Of a stretch of DNA of 64,000 nucleotides, positions 37,501-44,110 are shown one piece after another. Within the stretch, counting starts at the first letter, position 1. Every line of letters begins with the position of its first letter. Below the pieces are notes generated by a model. That model made no database searches. It saw only the letters and a list, made by a program, of their open reading frames with translations, and was not told the origin of the DNA. Source of the stretch: Baylisascaris procyonis (lineage: Eukaryota > Nematoda > Chromadorea > Rhabditida > Ascarididae). The position numbers were made by a program, and so were the translations under genes. The stretch covers positions 1 to 64,000 of the forward strand of contig JAZARR010000269.1 of NCBI GenBank assembly GCA_037389465.1. The letters are read 5' to 3'.

Positions 37501-38358
37501 AAGTGACTATATCTTCAACTGGAATAATTTATAATGACAAAATAAAAGTAAATAAAGAGTAAAAATTTAATAAAGAAGACTGACCTCCTCGATGGTGCGC
37601 GAATAAAAGTTTCGCAAAGTAGTCGGTTGTCAGCAGTTCGGCGGCTCCGAATCGCCTCAAGTAATTCGCCGCAATGCCGTAGCTAAAACCATATGAATAA
37701 ATAACGAATAAAAGTAATTCCTCAAGCATTCTCAACTAGTTGCTACGATTCAATTCAACGGGGGTTGATGAGGAGGAAGTGAGAGAGGTGGAATGATCCA
37801 TCGACGTCGCTTTATTCCTCTTTAGCACAACAATGGTTAGAAATAATGAAGTGAACAACCAACAGCTTATGCAGCATTAACATCGTTCTTTGAGATCCCT
37901 GTTAGATAAGCCGATATATAAACATTGAAATTTTGAACATCTACTTTCGTCGATCTCCTCCTTCGCCTTAATCAGAACGAAAGAATTAGAAAGGAACAAA
38001 AGATTATTTGTTGACCTTCATGCAAACTTAATTCCGCACGTAAGTGCAATTCATACAGGACGCCAAACCCACATTTAAATTTAAATGCTCTTTCAATTGA
38101 AGTACGTGGAAATTGCCCTACCCGCTATCAACACATCAGCTGAATATACTACGGCATGCAGACTGCAAATATTGTGAAGAAAACGACGAGTGGAACTGCA
38201 CAACTTAAAACCGAATTTGCATACAATTGACATAAATTTGAATAAGCAATACATACGTGATCAAATTCATCCTTCATATAAACCGAACGACGTGAACGTT
38301 TCGCTGGTTGAGGTATTGCTGACGCTGTTGAAGTGGCTTTCCGTTTTAGCCCACTCAT
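572..38358 (-). CDS. pbrm-1: Polybromo-1 (PBRM1/BAF180 homologue), 31 exons traced, 3' end outside window
   Basis: Chromatin-targeting subunit of the PBAF form of SWI/SNF; in the family, bromodomains bind acetyl-lysine, BAH domains mediate nucleosome or protein contacts and the HMG box binds DNA. Spliced minus-strand translation gives, in order, bromodomain 1 (residues about 35-140), 2 (180-290), 3 (330-440), 4 (525-640), 5 (690-815), 6 (815-930), BAH1 (980-1110), BAH2 (1205-1330), a Ser/Thr-rich acidic linker, HMG box (1443-1500) and two C2H2-type fingers (from about 1523). This is the polybromo order; terminal fingers occur in insect polybromo. All 31 exons join in phase; about 1572 residues are traced, against roughly 1650-1690 in fly and human. 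The start is the first Met, 36 nt after a TTTAG 3' splice site, followed by a basic nuclear-type N-terminus. The end lies beyond base 1. I did not find the short segment that follows BAH2 in human PBRM1; it may be diverged or in an unseen exon of the 6.8-kb intron. Confidence 0.95.
1479..1587 (-). CDS. pbrm-1: polybromo exon 30 (first C2H2 finger)
   Basis: PGQIRVFMCKWQSCDFQFDN TDGLYDHIKTSH has Cys-x4-Cys and His-x4-His, a C2H2 finger with the CxWxxC signature. It enters in phase 0 from the HMG exon and leaves in phase 1 at GTAATT. Fingers after the HMG box occur in insect polybromo but not in the standard human isoform. Confidence 0.82.
2208..2318 (-). CDS. pbrm-1: polybromo exon 29 (HMG box, helix 3)
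   Basis: WKKLTEEQKKQYEVRAEYIA SERAKQEAR completes the HMG box: W, KK and YEVRA are typical of helix 3. 37 codons, phase 0, donor GTTCAT. Confidence 0.93.
2612..2761 (-). CDS. pbrm-1: polybromo exon 28 (HMG box, helices 1-2)
   Basis: Contains SKSGYILFSAEIRKRIMQEN PEAGFGEVSKIVGIE. Human PBRM1 has MSGYILFSSEMRAVIKAQHPDYSFGELSRLVGTE. 50 codons, phase 0, donor GTTTGT. A Met just upstream in this frame is in the intron, not a start. Confidence 0.95.
3153..3269 (-). CDS. pbrm-1: polybromo exon 27 (acidic linker before HMG box)
   Basis: EMSPLLMHTDTSAVPMEPLD then DMDETASESLDGLDHTPGK, 39 codons. Acidic and disordered, in the position of the human Glu/Asp-rich segment between BAH2 and the HMG box. Phase 0 on both sides, 3' splice site TTATAG, donor GTATCA. 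Confidence 0.78.
4390..4490. repeat. imperfect tandem repeat, two copies of about 51 bp
   Basis: The core AATCTCGAARYCTTGCTCCT followed by CTTYTACA occurs twice, near 4393 and 4444, with about 51 bp between the starts. It lies in polybromo intron 26. Confidence 0.6.
6160..7400. other. CpG-rich block, non-coding as far as seen
   Basis: About 1.2 kb rich in CG and CTG/CAG words, with short open frames on both strands that lack splice signals or recognisable domains. It may belong to the same regulatory island as 8.5-8.9 kb or be an old inserted element. Confidence 0.4.
8530..8900. promoter_or_regulatory. CpG-rich promoter-like block in polybromo intron 26
   Basis: GC-rich compared with its surroundings. 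It contains a CCAAT box (8611-8615), a CRE-like TGACGTAA (8599-8606), an E-box CAGCTG (8730-8735) and a perfect CRE palindrome TGACGTCA (8781-8788). A sense promoter here could start a short HMG/zinc-finger transcript of polybromo. Function is inferred from motifs only. Confidence 0.35.
9430..9720 (+). pseudogene. Tc1/mariner-type transposase relic (C-terminal part)
   Basis: On the plus strand, 9459-9497 read WPSHSPDFKPVDF, the hallmark of Tc1/mariner transposases around the third catalytic acidic residue (family form WPxxSPDLNPxDY). The surrounding frame is broken by stops and no N-terminal catalytic parts or terminal inverted repeats were found. Dead fragment lying in polybromo intron 26. 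Confidence 0.5.
9728..9779. repeat. perfect 26-bp tandem duplication
   Basis: Two identical 26-bp copies, 9728-9753 and 9754-9779, each TTCTTTTTAAATATTGCCGA plus GGTCAA. It abuts the end of the mariner relic. Confidence 0.9.
10072..10322 (-). CDS. pbrm-1: polybromo exon 26 (BAH2 tail and Ser/Thr-rich linker)
   Basis: MRPTEVDESEVYVVEHKVAG matches the human CRPTEIPENDILLCESRY region. It diverges into a long Ser/Thr/Ala/Asp-rich disordered tract ending ARKLKTLK. Phase 1 to 0, donor GTTGAA. It is followed by the 6.8-kb intron 26. Confidence 0.85.
10685..10760 (-). repeat. tRNA-like (SINE-like) fragment
   Basis: On the minus strand GGTTAAGGTGGCTGCAT resembles a pol III A box, and GGATCGAGTCC some 20 nt later fits the B box / T-loop consensus, followed by TGCTCCC. 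Too degenerate to be a functional tRNA. Confidence 0.35.
10909..11084 (-). CDS. pbrm-1: polybromo exon 25 (BAH domain 2, C-terminal part)
   Basis: GDATFSGPYFARPNEVEHEP TRMFYKREVFAVE corresponds to human AYFYGPIFIHPEETEHEPTKMFYKKEVF. It ends at FVLLLRDYAK. Phase 2 to 1, donor GTGAGT. Confidence 0.95.
11541..11940. repeat. ATT-rich then AAT-rich trinucleotide tract (inverted composition)
   Basis: From about 11541 to 11690 the plus strand is dominated by ATT/TTA triplets, and from about 11690 to 11940 by AAT/AAC/GAT triplets. The halves can therefore pair. It ends just short of the donor of polybromo exon 24 (GTGAGT, 11944-11949). Open frames across it (for example Asn-rich) are spurious. Confidence 0.7.
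11950..12103 (-). CDS. pbrm-1: polybromo exon 24 (BAH domain 2, N-terminal part)
   Basis: Reads VVYYEQMEYNSRWYQLGDFV LVYNPLK, then AILRIDRMWRTPE. This aligns with human YFEQLHYNDMWLKVGDCVFI and RVGRIEKVW. Phase 1 to 2, donor GTGAGT. Confidence 0.92.
12575..12660 (-). repeat. tRNA-like (SINE-like) fragment
   Basis: The minus strand has an acceptor-like GGAGCGAG, a D-arm-like GTAGCTCATCTGA, a T-arm-like GAGTTCGGTTTTGTTCC and a closing TGCTCC that pairs with GGAGC. The spacing is shorter than a real tRNA. It shares the TGCTCCC ending with the copy near 10.7 kb. Confidence 0.35.
12998..13109 (-). CDS. pbrm-1: polybromo exon 23 (inter-BAH linker)
   Basis: ISQNSSCSSAEDDRLKNLPP and ILHKHRVEVKVARDEDH. 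Polar linker with no domain of its own. Its placement rests on good splice sites (TTTCAG, GTATGT) and phase 0 to 1 continuity with the BAH2 exon. Confidence 0.75.
14684..14833 (-). CDS. pbrm-1: polybromo exon 22 (inter-BAH linker)
   Basis: WPYKEEEENVEYEKRPEPIT then LSRVASVF; human has PLPVVRVASVF. Two 3' splice sites 3 nt apart (AAGCAG) allow an extra Gln, so the exon may extend to 14836. Phase 0, donor GTAATT. Confidence 0.88.
15240..15314 (-). CDS. pbrm-1: polybromo exon 21 (end of BAH domain 1)
   Basis: A 25-codon exon, GFDEKDVYVCESRYMGRQLH then FKKMK. It matches human RDEDVYVCESRYSAKTKSFKKIK. Phase 0 on both sides, 3' splice site TTTTCCAG, donor GTTGAA. Confidence 0.92.
16426..16513. repeat. 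(TA)n microsatellite, two tracts
   Basis: TA repeats at 16426-16446 and 16466-16513, separated by about 19 bp, inside polybromo intron 20. They generate Tyr/Ile-repeat frames that are not genes. Confidence 0.95.
16771..16872 (-). CDS. pbrm-1: polybromo exon 20 (BAH domain 1)
   Basis: EVFLTPYFDTVTVDRLIGKC HVMFIRHY corresponds to human KSDYYNKVPVSKILGKCVVMFVKEY. 34 codons, phase 0, donor GTGTAC. Confidence 0.92.
17759..17983 (-). CDS. pbrm-1: polybromo exon 19 (BAH domain 1)
   Basis: Starts EGDVDLDTVGQGGCVYRIRD and contains IMRIERLYKDCDGHMFARGI and WCYRPEETFHLATRKFIEN. The last part is almost the human FYRPNETFHLATRKFLEK. 75 codons, phase 0, donor GTGGGT. The 3' splice site is TTTCAG; another AG lies 12 nt upstream. 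Confidence 0.95.
18589..18792 (-). CDS. pbrm-1: polybromo exon 18 (end of bromodomain 6, charged linker)
   Basis: LFEDAVELQMHYVKVRDELT aligns with human IFEDAVELQQFFIKIRDELC. A charged helical linker rich in Lys, Glu and Ala leads to BAH1. 68 codons, phase 0, donor GTGTGT. Confidence 0.93.
19262..19348 (-). CDS. pbrm-1: polybromo exon 17 (bromodomain 6, helix B)
   Basis: GRYRRLDRFQDDLFALFDAA then RQNSRSDSQ. The residue aligned with the human bromodomain 6 Asn (RRMNRTDS) is Ser, with an Asn one position earlier, so this domain may not bind acetyl-lysine in the usual way. Phase 0, donor GTTCGT. Confidence 0.92.
19777..19899 (-). CDS. pbrm-1: polybromo exon 16 (bromodomain 6, ZA loop)
   Basis: DRDGRCYSDSLAEVPSLLRK matches human DDEGRCYSDSLAEIP. 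It then reads FPFSLDEMRKNIDK. Phase 0, donor GTTAGA. Confidence 0.92.
20113..20200 (+). repeat. (GGGGGT)n array ending in poly(G)
   Basis: About a dozen GGGGGT hexamers with minor interruptions, then about 13 G residues, in polybromo intron 15. The plus strand could form G-quadruplexes; the pre-mRNA would carry the C-rich strand. Gly/Val and Pro/Thr frames here are spurious. Confidence 0.95.
21013..21147 (-). CDS. pbrm-1: polybromo exon 15 (end of bromodomain 5, start of bromodomain 6)
   Basis: Encodes DALSLQKVVLQKKRELCKGN, then VQSEIRTLLTSLLIAVNNHQ, helix Z of bromodomain 6. Exactly 45 codons, phase 0, donor GTATGT. Confidence 0.92.
21796..21810. repeat. poly(C) run
   Basis: Fifteen C residues on the plus strand, in polybromo intron 14, so poly(G) in the pre-mRNA. 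Confidence 0.9.
22242..22409 (-). CDS. pbrm-1: polybromo exon 14 (bromodomain 5 core)
   Basis: EYPDYYDVIRKPIDLAKIGS continues to LMFDNACRYNEPESTIYK, nearly identical to human MMFNNACTYNEPESLIYK. The acetyl-lysine Asn is present. Phase 0 at both ends, donor GTTGGT. Confidence 0.94.
22800..23170 (+). other. possible degenerate retroelement-like fragment
   Basis: Plus-strand pieces GGLKQLRAKK and REYWAVPETTSIKELRK in adjoining frames faintly resemble the histidine-rich region upstream of Pao-type integrases (LRxxYWxP). Frames are broken and the match is weak. It lies in polybromo intron 13. Confidence 0.2.
24163..24406 (-). CDS. pbrm-1: polybromo exon 13 (Ser/Gly-rich linker, start of bromodomain 5)
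   Basis: Begins GTPIPIRGSGGGLHSASGSS, a low-complexity linker, then QMDLFSLIKNYKDARGRNVA and AAFLELPSKL. Human bromodomain 5 has AVKNYTDKRGRRLSAIFLRLPS here. Phase 2 to 0, donor GTATTT. Confidence 0.85.
24407..28944. other. polybromo intron 12 (4.5 kb)
   Basis: AT-rich and without recognisable exons, apart from a GC-rich block near 27.0-27.1 kb that looks like a core promoter. Short frames at 25.3-25.6 and 27.6-28.4 kb show no domain and no paired splice sites. Confidence 0.7.
26980..27125 (+). promoter_or_regulatory. TATA-like, GC-rich block in polybromo intron 12
   Basis: The plus strand has GCTATAAAACATCG followed within 30-110 bp by GC-rich sequence (GGTGGCGGGCGCGCTC) in otherwise AT-rich DNA. 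This is the layout of a core promoter, but in the antisense direction to polybromo and with no recognisable open frame downstream. Confidence 0.3.
28945..29129 (-). CDS. pbrm-1: polybromo exon 12 (end of bromodomain 4)
   Basis: Encodes YESSDEFMADIALLFNNAQT then FNEPGSQIYRDSSTLEAVVR. The acetyl-lysine Asn (FNE) is present. Phase 0 to 2, donor GTAAAT. It is followed by the 4.5-kb intron 12. Confidence 0.92.
29811..29939 (-). CDS. pbrm-1: polybromo exon 11 (bromodomain 4, ZA loop)
   Basis: DGKRRVIDAFMVLPSKHEYP then HYYDVIEKPIDMATIKKKVE is unmistakable bromodomain sequence. The 3' splice site (ATATTAAG) has a weak pyrimidine tract, so the first few codons are less certain. Phase 0 at both ends, donor GTATGC. 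Confidence 0.88.
30720..31025 (-). CDS. pbrm-1: polybromo exon 10 (basic linker, start of bromodomain 4)
   Basis: The largest exon seen, 102 codons. It begins KSESDTLSNSAARGSTRRGQ, continues with Arg-rich and Ser/Pro-rich disorder and ends in LQNRYRDKLSLLWNAAYNFM, helix Z of bromodomain 4. Phase 0 at both ends, donor GTGCGT. Its relatively high GC content creates overlapping shadow frames on both strands. Confidence 0.9.
31578..31815 (-). CDS. pbrm-1: polybromo exon 9 (bromodomain 3 core)
   Basis: Encodes WYPDYYDEISTPMSLFMINK through LVFENARSYNLEGSEIYDAA. The acetyl-lysine Asn (SYN) is present. It enters in phase 2 and probably leaves in phase 0 at GTACGA after ATAGTG. Confidence 0.92.
32451..32666 (-). 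CDS. pbrm-1: polybromo exon 8 (acidic linker, start of bromodomain 3)
   Basis: Contains a strongly acidic run (YSEDSEEDEDTEKSDD), then WVLYWAIRNEPNPADPDSN and DPFLELPSK. These match the helix Z and FYxLPSKK of human bromodomain 3. Phase 2 to 2 with an excellent donor GTGAGT. Confidence 0.9.
32816..32898 (-). CDS. pbrm-1: polybromo exon 7 (end of bromodomain 2)
   Basis: Encodes DATSLLRHYTKRKAELCEPN and a short basic tail, matching human DANSIKKIFYMKKAEIEHHE. Phase 0 to 2, donor GTGTGT. The 3' splice site is TTTGCAG. Confidence 0.9.
33040..33780. repeat. degenerate G/A/T-rich minisatellite in polybromo intron 6
   Basis: Roughly 740 bp built from loosely repeated GTTAGAG, GAGAGGAG and TGTTAGA words on the plus strand, almost without C. 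The pre-mRNA strand is therefore C/T/A-rich. It fills most of intron 6. Confidence 0.7.
33872..34039 (-). CDS. pbrm-1: polybromo exon 6 (bromodomain 2 core)
   Basis: Encodes EFPTYYARIEKPIDLKQISE through MCKNAKVFNETGSIINK. The canonical acetyl-lysine Asn is present in the FNE motif. Both junctions are phase 0. The donor after AAG is GCTTGT, a GC rather than GT donor; the next exon (DATSLLRHYTKRKAE) follows in register. Confidence 0.92.
34390..34600. repeat. near-pure purine tract in polybromo intron 5
   Basis: About 200 bp of almost only A and G on the plus strand (GGAAGAGGGAG-like words), so polypyrimidine in the pre-mRNA. Open frames here (Ser/Pro/Leu-rich on the minus strand) are artefacts of composition. 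Confidence 0.85.
34852..35017 (-). CDS. pbrm-1: polybromo exon 5 (linker and start of bromodomain 2)
   Basis: An acidic linker (SSDAKDDEVELSLLEEVLAS) runs into TDETGRLLSPPFRVLLPPE, which aligns with human ATNPSGRLISELFQKLPSK. Phase 2 to 0, donor GTGACA. Confidence 0.9.
35468..35589 (-). CDS. pbrm-1: polybromo exon 4 (end of bromodomain 1)
   Basis: Begins EGSQEYKDACDLWDFFDARR, the C-helix of bromodomain 1, then a polar linker. The 3' splice site is TTTTAAG. Phase 0 to 2, with a non-consensus donor GTCACA. Confidence 0.85.
36413..36560 (-). CDS. pbrm-1: polybromo exon 3 (bromodomain 1 core)
   Basis: Encodes DPEYFNVVSQPIDLTRIQQK and onward to LLVNNNKKYYK. The ZA loop and helices A-B are clear. 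The usual acetyl-lysine-binding Asn of the YN motif is Tyr (YYK), an atypical residue shared with human bromodomain 1. Phase 2 to 0; donor GTGTTT. Confidence 0.93.
37585..37682 (-). CDS. pbrm-1: polybromo exon 2 (bromodomain 1, helix Z and ZA loop start)
   Basis: Translates as LRHCGELLEAIRSRR followed by TADNRLLCETFIRAPSR, matching the human PBRM1 stretch that ends in LLCELFIRAPKRR. It enters in phase 0 and leaves in phase 2 at donor GTCAGT. A longer open frame seen here in another phase is a shadow. Confidence 0.92.
38257..38358 (-). CDS. pbrm-1: polybromo exon 1 (start codon)
   Basis: 34 codons, ending in phase 0 at donor GTATGT. The N-terminus MSGLKRKATS is followed by a basic cluster (AKRSRR) that could act as a nuclear localisation signal. 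It ends in MKDEFDH, leading into helix Z of bromodomain 1 in the next exon. Confidence 0.88.
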
Positions 38359-38394
38359 CGTTGCCGATGTGTTGAGCGTTATGACCTCAAGTCG
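38359..38394 (-). promoter_or_regulatory. polybromo 5' UTR with upstream 3' splice site
   Basis: On the minus strand the sequence ATCTTTAG ends at 38395, 36 nt before the ATG. It is a 3' splice site that can accept either a spliced leader or an upstream non-coding exon. No TATA box is adjacent. Confidence 0.5.
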
Positions 38395-41300
38395 CTAAAG
38401 ATAACATTTCATTCAGTAATTTGATCATTCTATACGCAAATATAGATCTGTTACATGTCACTCTTTCAATCACACAAGTGAAATTGTGATCACTATCGTG
38501 GAGACAGCTGGGCCCTATCAATAAGACCAAATCACCCTCACTTCATATGAACGAAACGACCACTCTATAGTACGATCCTAGAAGATCTCATATACACGAG
38601 TGGGCATTCGCTTCGTTTTCAATGAGTCCACGATCGACAAGTTTTTAACGCATGGCCTTAGCATCTGCGATACCAATCCAGCAATAATCTTTCAATCCGC
38701 CTACCACATCATTTCCCAAAGAGGATCGTTCAAGTGCGTGAAAGGTGAGTGCTGTAGAATGTTGACTCATGCAAGAGTATCTTAGAAGTGGTAGTGTCTA
38801 CATCATTACTGACCATTTCAAGTTACCTCGAGCAGACACAAATCGCGTTGCTTATTCAGACATGACAGTGCTTACTTGTAAAGTAATGCAGTAACCGGAG
38901 CACTATTTGGTATTTCTTTAATAGCAAGCCAGTGGGTAATAAGCAGACGTGAAAAGGAGGCGGAATGAAACGTAAATCAACGGGTGATATGATATTTAAC
39001 TAAGTTTAGGCAGGGAAATTCATGCAGATATATCTGCAGTGCTGGAACTGCTGAAAATGATTACTCGCTGCAAAGTGAGCGAATGCCGCACTTTGTTAAG
39101 GGTAGTAGTCGAAAATATTAGTTCGAGGTTGAGATGCGAATAACACAAGGAACTTGTATGGGGAATTAAAAAAAAAACTAAACGATGTTGGCAACAGCTG
39201 ACCAAACTGAAGGGTGGCGAATGACCATGCTCACATCAAAGCGGAAATAATCTCTTTCATAGGCTGGAAAAGGCTAAATTCCTCCACGAATATTCATTTA
39301 TCAATTGCTGTCACCAAGTTTTTAAAACAAGCATATAAGATGTGAAAATATTCAGTAAAACAAAAAAGAAACAGGCATTTACAGAAATGTCATATGCAAA
39401 AACAGCTCTGTGCTTAATCCTTCGACTTACCTTCTTCAGGTGCGGAACAAATTCGGTCCCGCCTAGTCGAAGAGTTTGCCTAGGAAGTGGGATTTACCTA
39501 CGCCCTTCCTTCATAGTTATTTATTTGCAAGACACTAATTTCACGCAGCAATTACATAAAAGGTCATTCTCAATCGACGAATACAACAAATAAGGAAGTA
39601 AACACATTAGCCAGTAAATTCTAAACATTTGCGATATGACTAATAGGCACATATTAGAAGGGATAACATCGACACTCTACAAAAGCATTCTTCCAGCAGT
39701 AAAAAGGGCACAAAGGGTGTAACGAGGTGCAATATCTAAATCAACAAATTACAAGTGCAAGGTTTGTAAATTAACGGTTATATCAATAACGATAGAGATG
39801 CGAACAAAAAGCATGACTGGAACACGCAACGCGAACACAAACTGCGCAATGCGAGGCGAGAGAGAGGCAAACTGACCGATGCGAACACAACGCTGCCGAG
39901 CTGTGCATACTCTTTTCGCGCCTAAATTCATTCCCCCTCTTTGACGGGGTCGACTGCTTATGCAACTACGCACGTATACCCCATTAAACCTACCCCTATA
40001 ATTTCAAAAGTTGTACGTCGAATAAGGAAAGTCATGGTACAACAACCACGATGGGCGCTTTGAATTTTGCGGTATAACGCGGCGATGTGAAGCGTCCCTT
40101 GACGCACTTTTGGTGTCTGCGAGACGGCACTCTGCCGACCGCTTGTTACGCTACGCTTACTTGCCGCATACGTTGGCGTCTCGTTTATATACCTGGTGAA
40201 TTCAGGATCCATTCGCATTCCGCTATTCCACTCAATTCCATGGATTCACGGAGGGATTCTCGTGCAGTGAATCTGCCGATTTGCCTGTTATCTTAGCAAG
40301 TGCGCCTGAGCGAGCAACTCTTCATTGTGCCAGGTAAACACCTTCAGCCATTGATATTCTTTTATTTTTATCGCATTTGAATGGAGTGATCCCTAAAACC
40401 AACCCCCACCCCCAAAAACAACGTTGATTCCACCCCCTAGCTGTGAACGGACGTTTACTCCTATGAGTGATTCACAAAGGCGCGCTTTTGGTGTCATCTG
40501 GAAGCGCGCCAGATTTGAAACCTCTTTTCGCGTTTGCCGATCGATAGCGGCCTTTAACGTGTCGACAGCGCAGCAGAGCAGGCCCCAGCGGCAGCGGCCA
40601 CACAACGATGTGAAAGCAGAGAAGAGGGGGTTTGAATGGGGGGTCGTCCTGGGTGGAGACTGATTGCTGATCACACACGTGGAACTGGGATGCACCTATG
40701 TCGGGAATCGTTGAATGTAGCACCTTTCCCCTCTTTTTGATGTAATTGACAACGTATTTTATTGCTGCATATCCCGATGTAAATGCCACCGATGTACGGT
40801 GTGCAATAGAAAAGACGACGAATCGAGTGATGCATCATGCTGATTGGTATCGAATTTCGATGCTATACCGTTACAGACATCGATAGCCAAATGAGAAGCA
40901 CCTCAATGTAATGCTTATAGCGGTCCCCGGATGAGATTGGTGTCCTAGCCCTCCCCGCCAACACCACCCACCCCGTCCCCTCCAGGTATCGCCTTTTTTT
41001 ACGTTCCATTAGCATCCGGATATCGCGGTACTTGGTAAAGTATAGTATGCGGAACGACGCTGCATGAAACTCGAGTTCACGAAAACATGAAAATATCACT
41101 GTTGCAGCGTAATTCCGGATATTTGGTTTCAGTTGTTCCGAACTAAATTATTTCTAAGGGATGGTAATTTTGTTGTATTGGAGAATGCTGGTTTAAAGTT
41201 TATTGTTGACTGACATAAACGATGAGATTCAAATCTTTTAATATTCAAATTTTGCCATTGAAATGCAGATTATTAGTGCATATGATAACATGATATAATT

Positions 41301-41424
41301 TAATCAGTGAATTAATCAAATTATAAAAACACTAATTAAAACCTTAAAAACACAAAATCTCAAAAGCAATTATAAACGTTATCATAGAGGCGCGTTTTAT
41401 GCGTTGACGCACAAGTGGTGCATT

Positions 41425-41490
41425 CGGTTGGCGCAGTTGAGAGCACTTCAGCGGTTAATGACTGATACAATCAAGTCCGTGCTATTTGTA
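41425..41490 (+). repeat. tRNA-like (SINE-like) fragment
   Basis: TTGGCGCAGTTGAGAGCACT matches a tRNA D-arm / A box closely, and AATCAAGTCC about 35 nt later fits the B box. Overall folding is incomplete, so it is a relic or SINE head rather than a tRNA gene. Confidence 0.4.
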
Positions 41491-41499
41491 CGGTGAGGA

Positions 41500-41620
41500 G
41501 TGAACGGTTTCAGGTTTAAAGTAGTAGGGGGCTGTTGTTCCCTACCGCGATCTATAAAATGTCCCTTATGGAAAAGTCGTCGTTGTGTCTTCCAACAGAA
41601 ATCTACAAAACGAGGAAACA
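41500..41620 (+). repeat. dispersed repeat, copy A
   Basis: The stretch with GGGCTGTTGTTCCCTACC, GCGATCTATAAAAT and later CCAACAGAAATCTACAAAAC is recognisably related to 47330-47470. The two copies share the order and spacing of these words. Confidence 0.45.
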
Positions 41621-43960
41621 TCCTTCATTCCAATGGAAGTGCATGTTTCATGCAATTTCTGATCAGTGGCTTAGAGTTGAGTTTCGAAGTAACGATTCGA
41701 GGACGCTTAGCTGTGCATACAATGGATTTCATTTTTAAAATGTTGAATGCAAAAAAGAAATCCACACTTTTTGAAATCAAAACAGTGACCTTCGGTTACG
41801 TGAGGGATAAATTCTGTAGATATGCAGTTCTAGGCTCACAAAAACAGGAGATCAGCGAGTTCCAGACGCTTTTGGAAGTGCAACTCAAAGGAGGAGGTCA
41901 ATAAGCTCGAACTGATTCTAGAAGTGCAACTGGATGAAACCTCAGTAGCTACTCAGTCTCATCCAAATTCACATAGTGCAAGCCAACTTAAAGTGTATAA
42001 AATAATGGATAGGTACTGCATCCACAATGTTTTCTCGAAAAAGGCACTAAAGAAAAAGAAGCTCAATCTGGCAGTGGTCATGAACAATCTAAAAAATTCA
42101 TGCAATTGGAGTTCAAGGCAAGAATGAGGGCTTTCCAGTGCATTTCCCTCCCCGTCCTTCCTCTCCCATCCTTCGAGGCCTCAACTTTATTCAGCTTTCT
42201 GCACTGATTTGTACCAAATCTAGCATAAAGCGGGTGGATTATCATAATATGTGAAAACTGAAAAATAAGCAAAATTTGCATTTTCTTCAATTCATCAAAA
42301 CCGTTTTTTCTTTCACTACGAATTGCCTTTGAGTCAACAAATGACGTCATAATATAATAATTTACGTTTAATCCATTAGCGTTTATTGCAACCCGCATTA
42401 TTGTCTTCCATGCTGCCGCGCGAGGTCAGTGCGATTAGTTCTGTTATTGTTTCAAGTGCTTTTCGGTGTTTCCATTAGGTCACTCATTTCACATATTTTT
42501 CCAATCGGCTCATTTCCTTTTTGTCTTTTGCTGAATGCGGTCGACTCAATCTTTTCTTTGCTTCATTTCTCGTTATGTCAATTTGTGCAAAATCGTTTAC
42601 AACAAGGGTCCATTGTCTGTGTTGTGTCTGAATTGTTTGCTGTATTTGTCTGTCCGTCTGCCTATCTGCCCGTTCGGAGTTTTCAACTGGTTATCCACGA
42701 AATACAACAGTGAGGTCCCAGTTTGCAAGCAGATTAAATTTCTGTTCCTGTCTTAATCTTTTATTATGAAAGTCACTTGTGAACCATCGGTTGCCCTCTT
42801 TTCACCGTTTTATGATACCTCAAAACTTGTCATATGAAGACCCATGGTAAATGTCTTATCTCACATATCACGTGTGTGAGTGATAACATTCGTAATTTTC
42901 AATCTTTGTTTAAATGTTTGTGCAACACAATTTATTTCAAAGATTATCACATAATTTATGATAAACGTCTCACCACTACAATGATTAGAGGGCTCACTTA
43001 GGTTTGGTGGCCATTTCTTATTATTGCAGCAATGAGGATGATGCCACTTGACGACTTCCTCTTAGTCAATGAATTGCGTAAAACTCGTCGACAATAAATA
43101 CGCTAAATAGAAACGACCAAATTGAAATGGGGATGGATAGGAGGTGGTTGCGGATGGCTGCAAATAACAACGAGCGTCTGAATACTCAGCATTCTTTTGG
43201 CAACTTGCAAATTTTCAAGCTTGACACTTCTTAGCACACTATAAGTATTTAGCGGCTAGATCGGACATTTGTTTATATTAATGACATCCTACACCGCCAC
43301 CATCGTCACTGAACGATGGAATCGGTGTCGACGGTGGTGAGAGAAGACGTGCCCACACGACTTACCTCGAGATATATGCACAACAAACCTCGCATTGCAG
43401 CCACTAATTGCTACGTAAGAGTATGGAGTGGATTCCACATCTTATATACACTAGATTTTCAGGCCTTTGCAGAATTAATGTTCGCTTTGGAATGGTTCTA
43501 AGTGAGAATGGCGCTGATATGGCATCACTGACCTAAAAAAGTGCCAGCAATCGGATCCGTCCTCTCTAAGAGGGATTTCTGGATGTACTTCTATATACAT
43601 ATAACCACACATGAGTGTTACTATCTCGTCATATCGAAAATTGCGATGATGGGAAAATTGATAAATAAACGTAAAGAGTGTTACTATCTGCCAGTTTATT
43701 TCAAAGAGATCTCGACAAGTCTTAAATTTTGAGTGTACAGGATTCATTCGATTTGATCAATTCCCTACAAGTTCCGTCCATCCTACGTGGTAAAAAATTG
43801 GGGGGAAGGTGGAGGTTAGAGCTGGTTTCCACCAAGAAATGGATGTTCAGATGGTAAAAATATGTGATTTTGGGTTGTCGATTTTGATCAAGGACTCGAT
43901 TCGATCGATTGCGTGGGAAGAGTGTCACCCAAGGAATAATATATATAAAAGAGTTTCAGA

Positions 43961-44110
43961 ATGGAAGCGAAGCGTCGTAAAGTGGCGTCGAGGAGTGCAG
44001 GGCATCTGCCATCAGTTGCGTGCAATAGTCGATTGATCTCTAAAGTTGACACCAATCTACTCAGTGACCAACCCGGAACTGTACTCTCGGCACTATGCAA
44101 ATACAAACAG
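43961..44110 (+). CDS. ARM gene exon 1 (start codon)
   Basis: 50 codons from an ATG only 1 nt after a TTTCAG 3' splice site, which indicates spliced-leader addition or a non-coding first exon. It ends VLSALCKYKQ, the start of an ARM helix. The best donor is CAG followed by GCGATA, a GC donor; the only GT downstream (44124) breaks phase with the next exon. Confidence 0.65.

Larger units (their letters stand above)
38395..43960. promoter_or_regulatory. shared upstream region between polybromo and the ARM-repeat gene
   Basis: About 5.6 kb separating two divergent genes. CpG-rich blocks occur at about 39.8-40.7 and 41.39-41.50 kb, probably the promoters or first non-coding exons. A near-palindromic pair of GCGCGC words lies at 40480-40510. 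A tRNA-like piece (41425-41490) and a dispersed repeat (41500-41620) are also present. No coding exon could be supported. Confidence 0.5.

Noticed and set aside
38600..38785. Plus-strand open frame with GTGAGT after FKCVK
   Set aside because: No family resemblance and no neighbouring exon in phase.
41500..41904. 134-residue open frame on the plus strand upstream of the ARM gene
   Set aside because: It begins in a dispersed repeat, has no domain and cannot be joined in phase with confidence to exon 1.
43316..43501. Possible alternative first exon of the ARM gene (MESVSTV then GTGAGA donor)
   Set aside because: The ATG context and donor are acceptable, but exon 1 at 43961 has its own ATG after a 3' splice site; there is no evidence for the upstream start.
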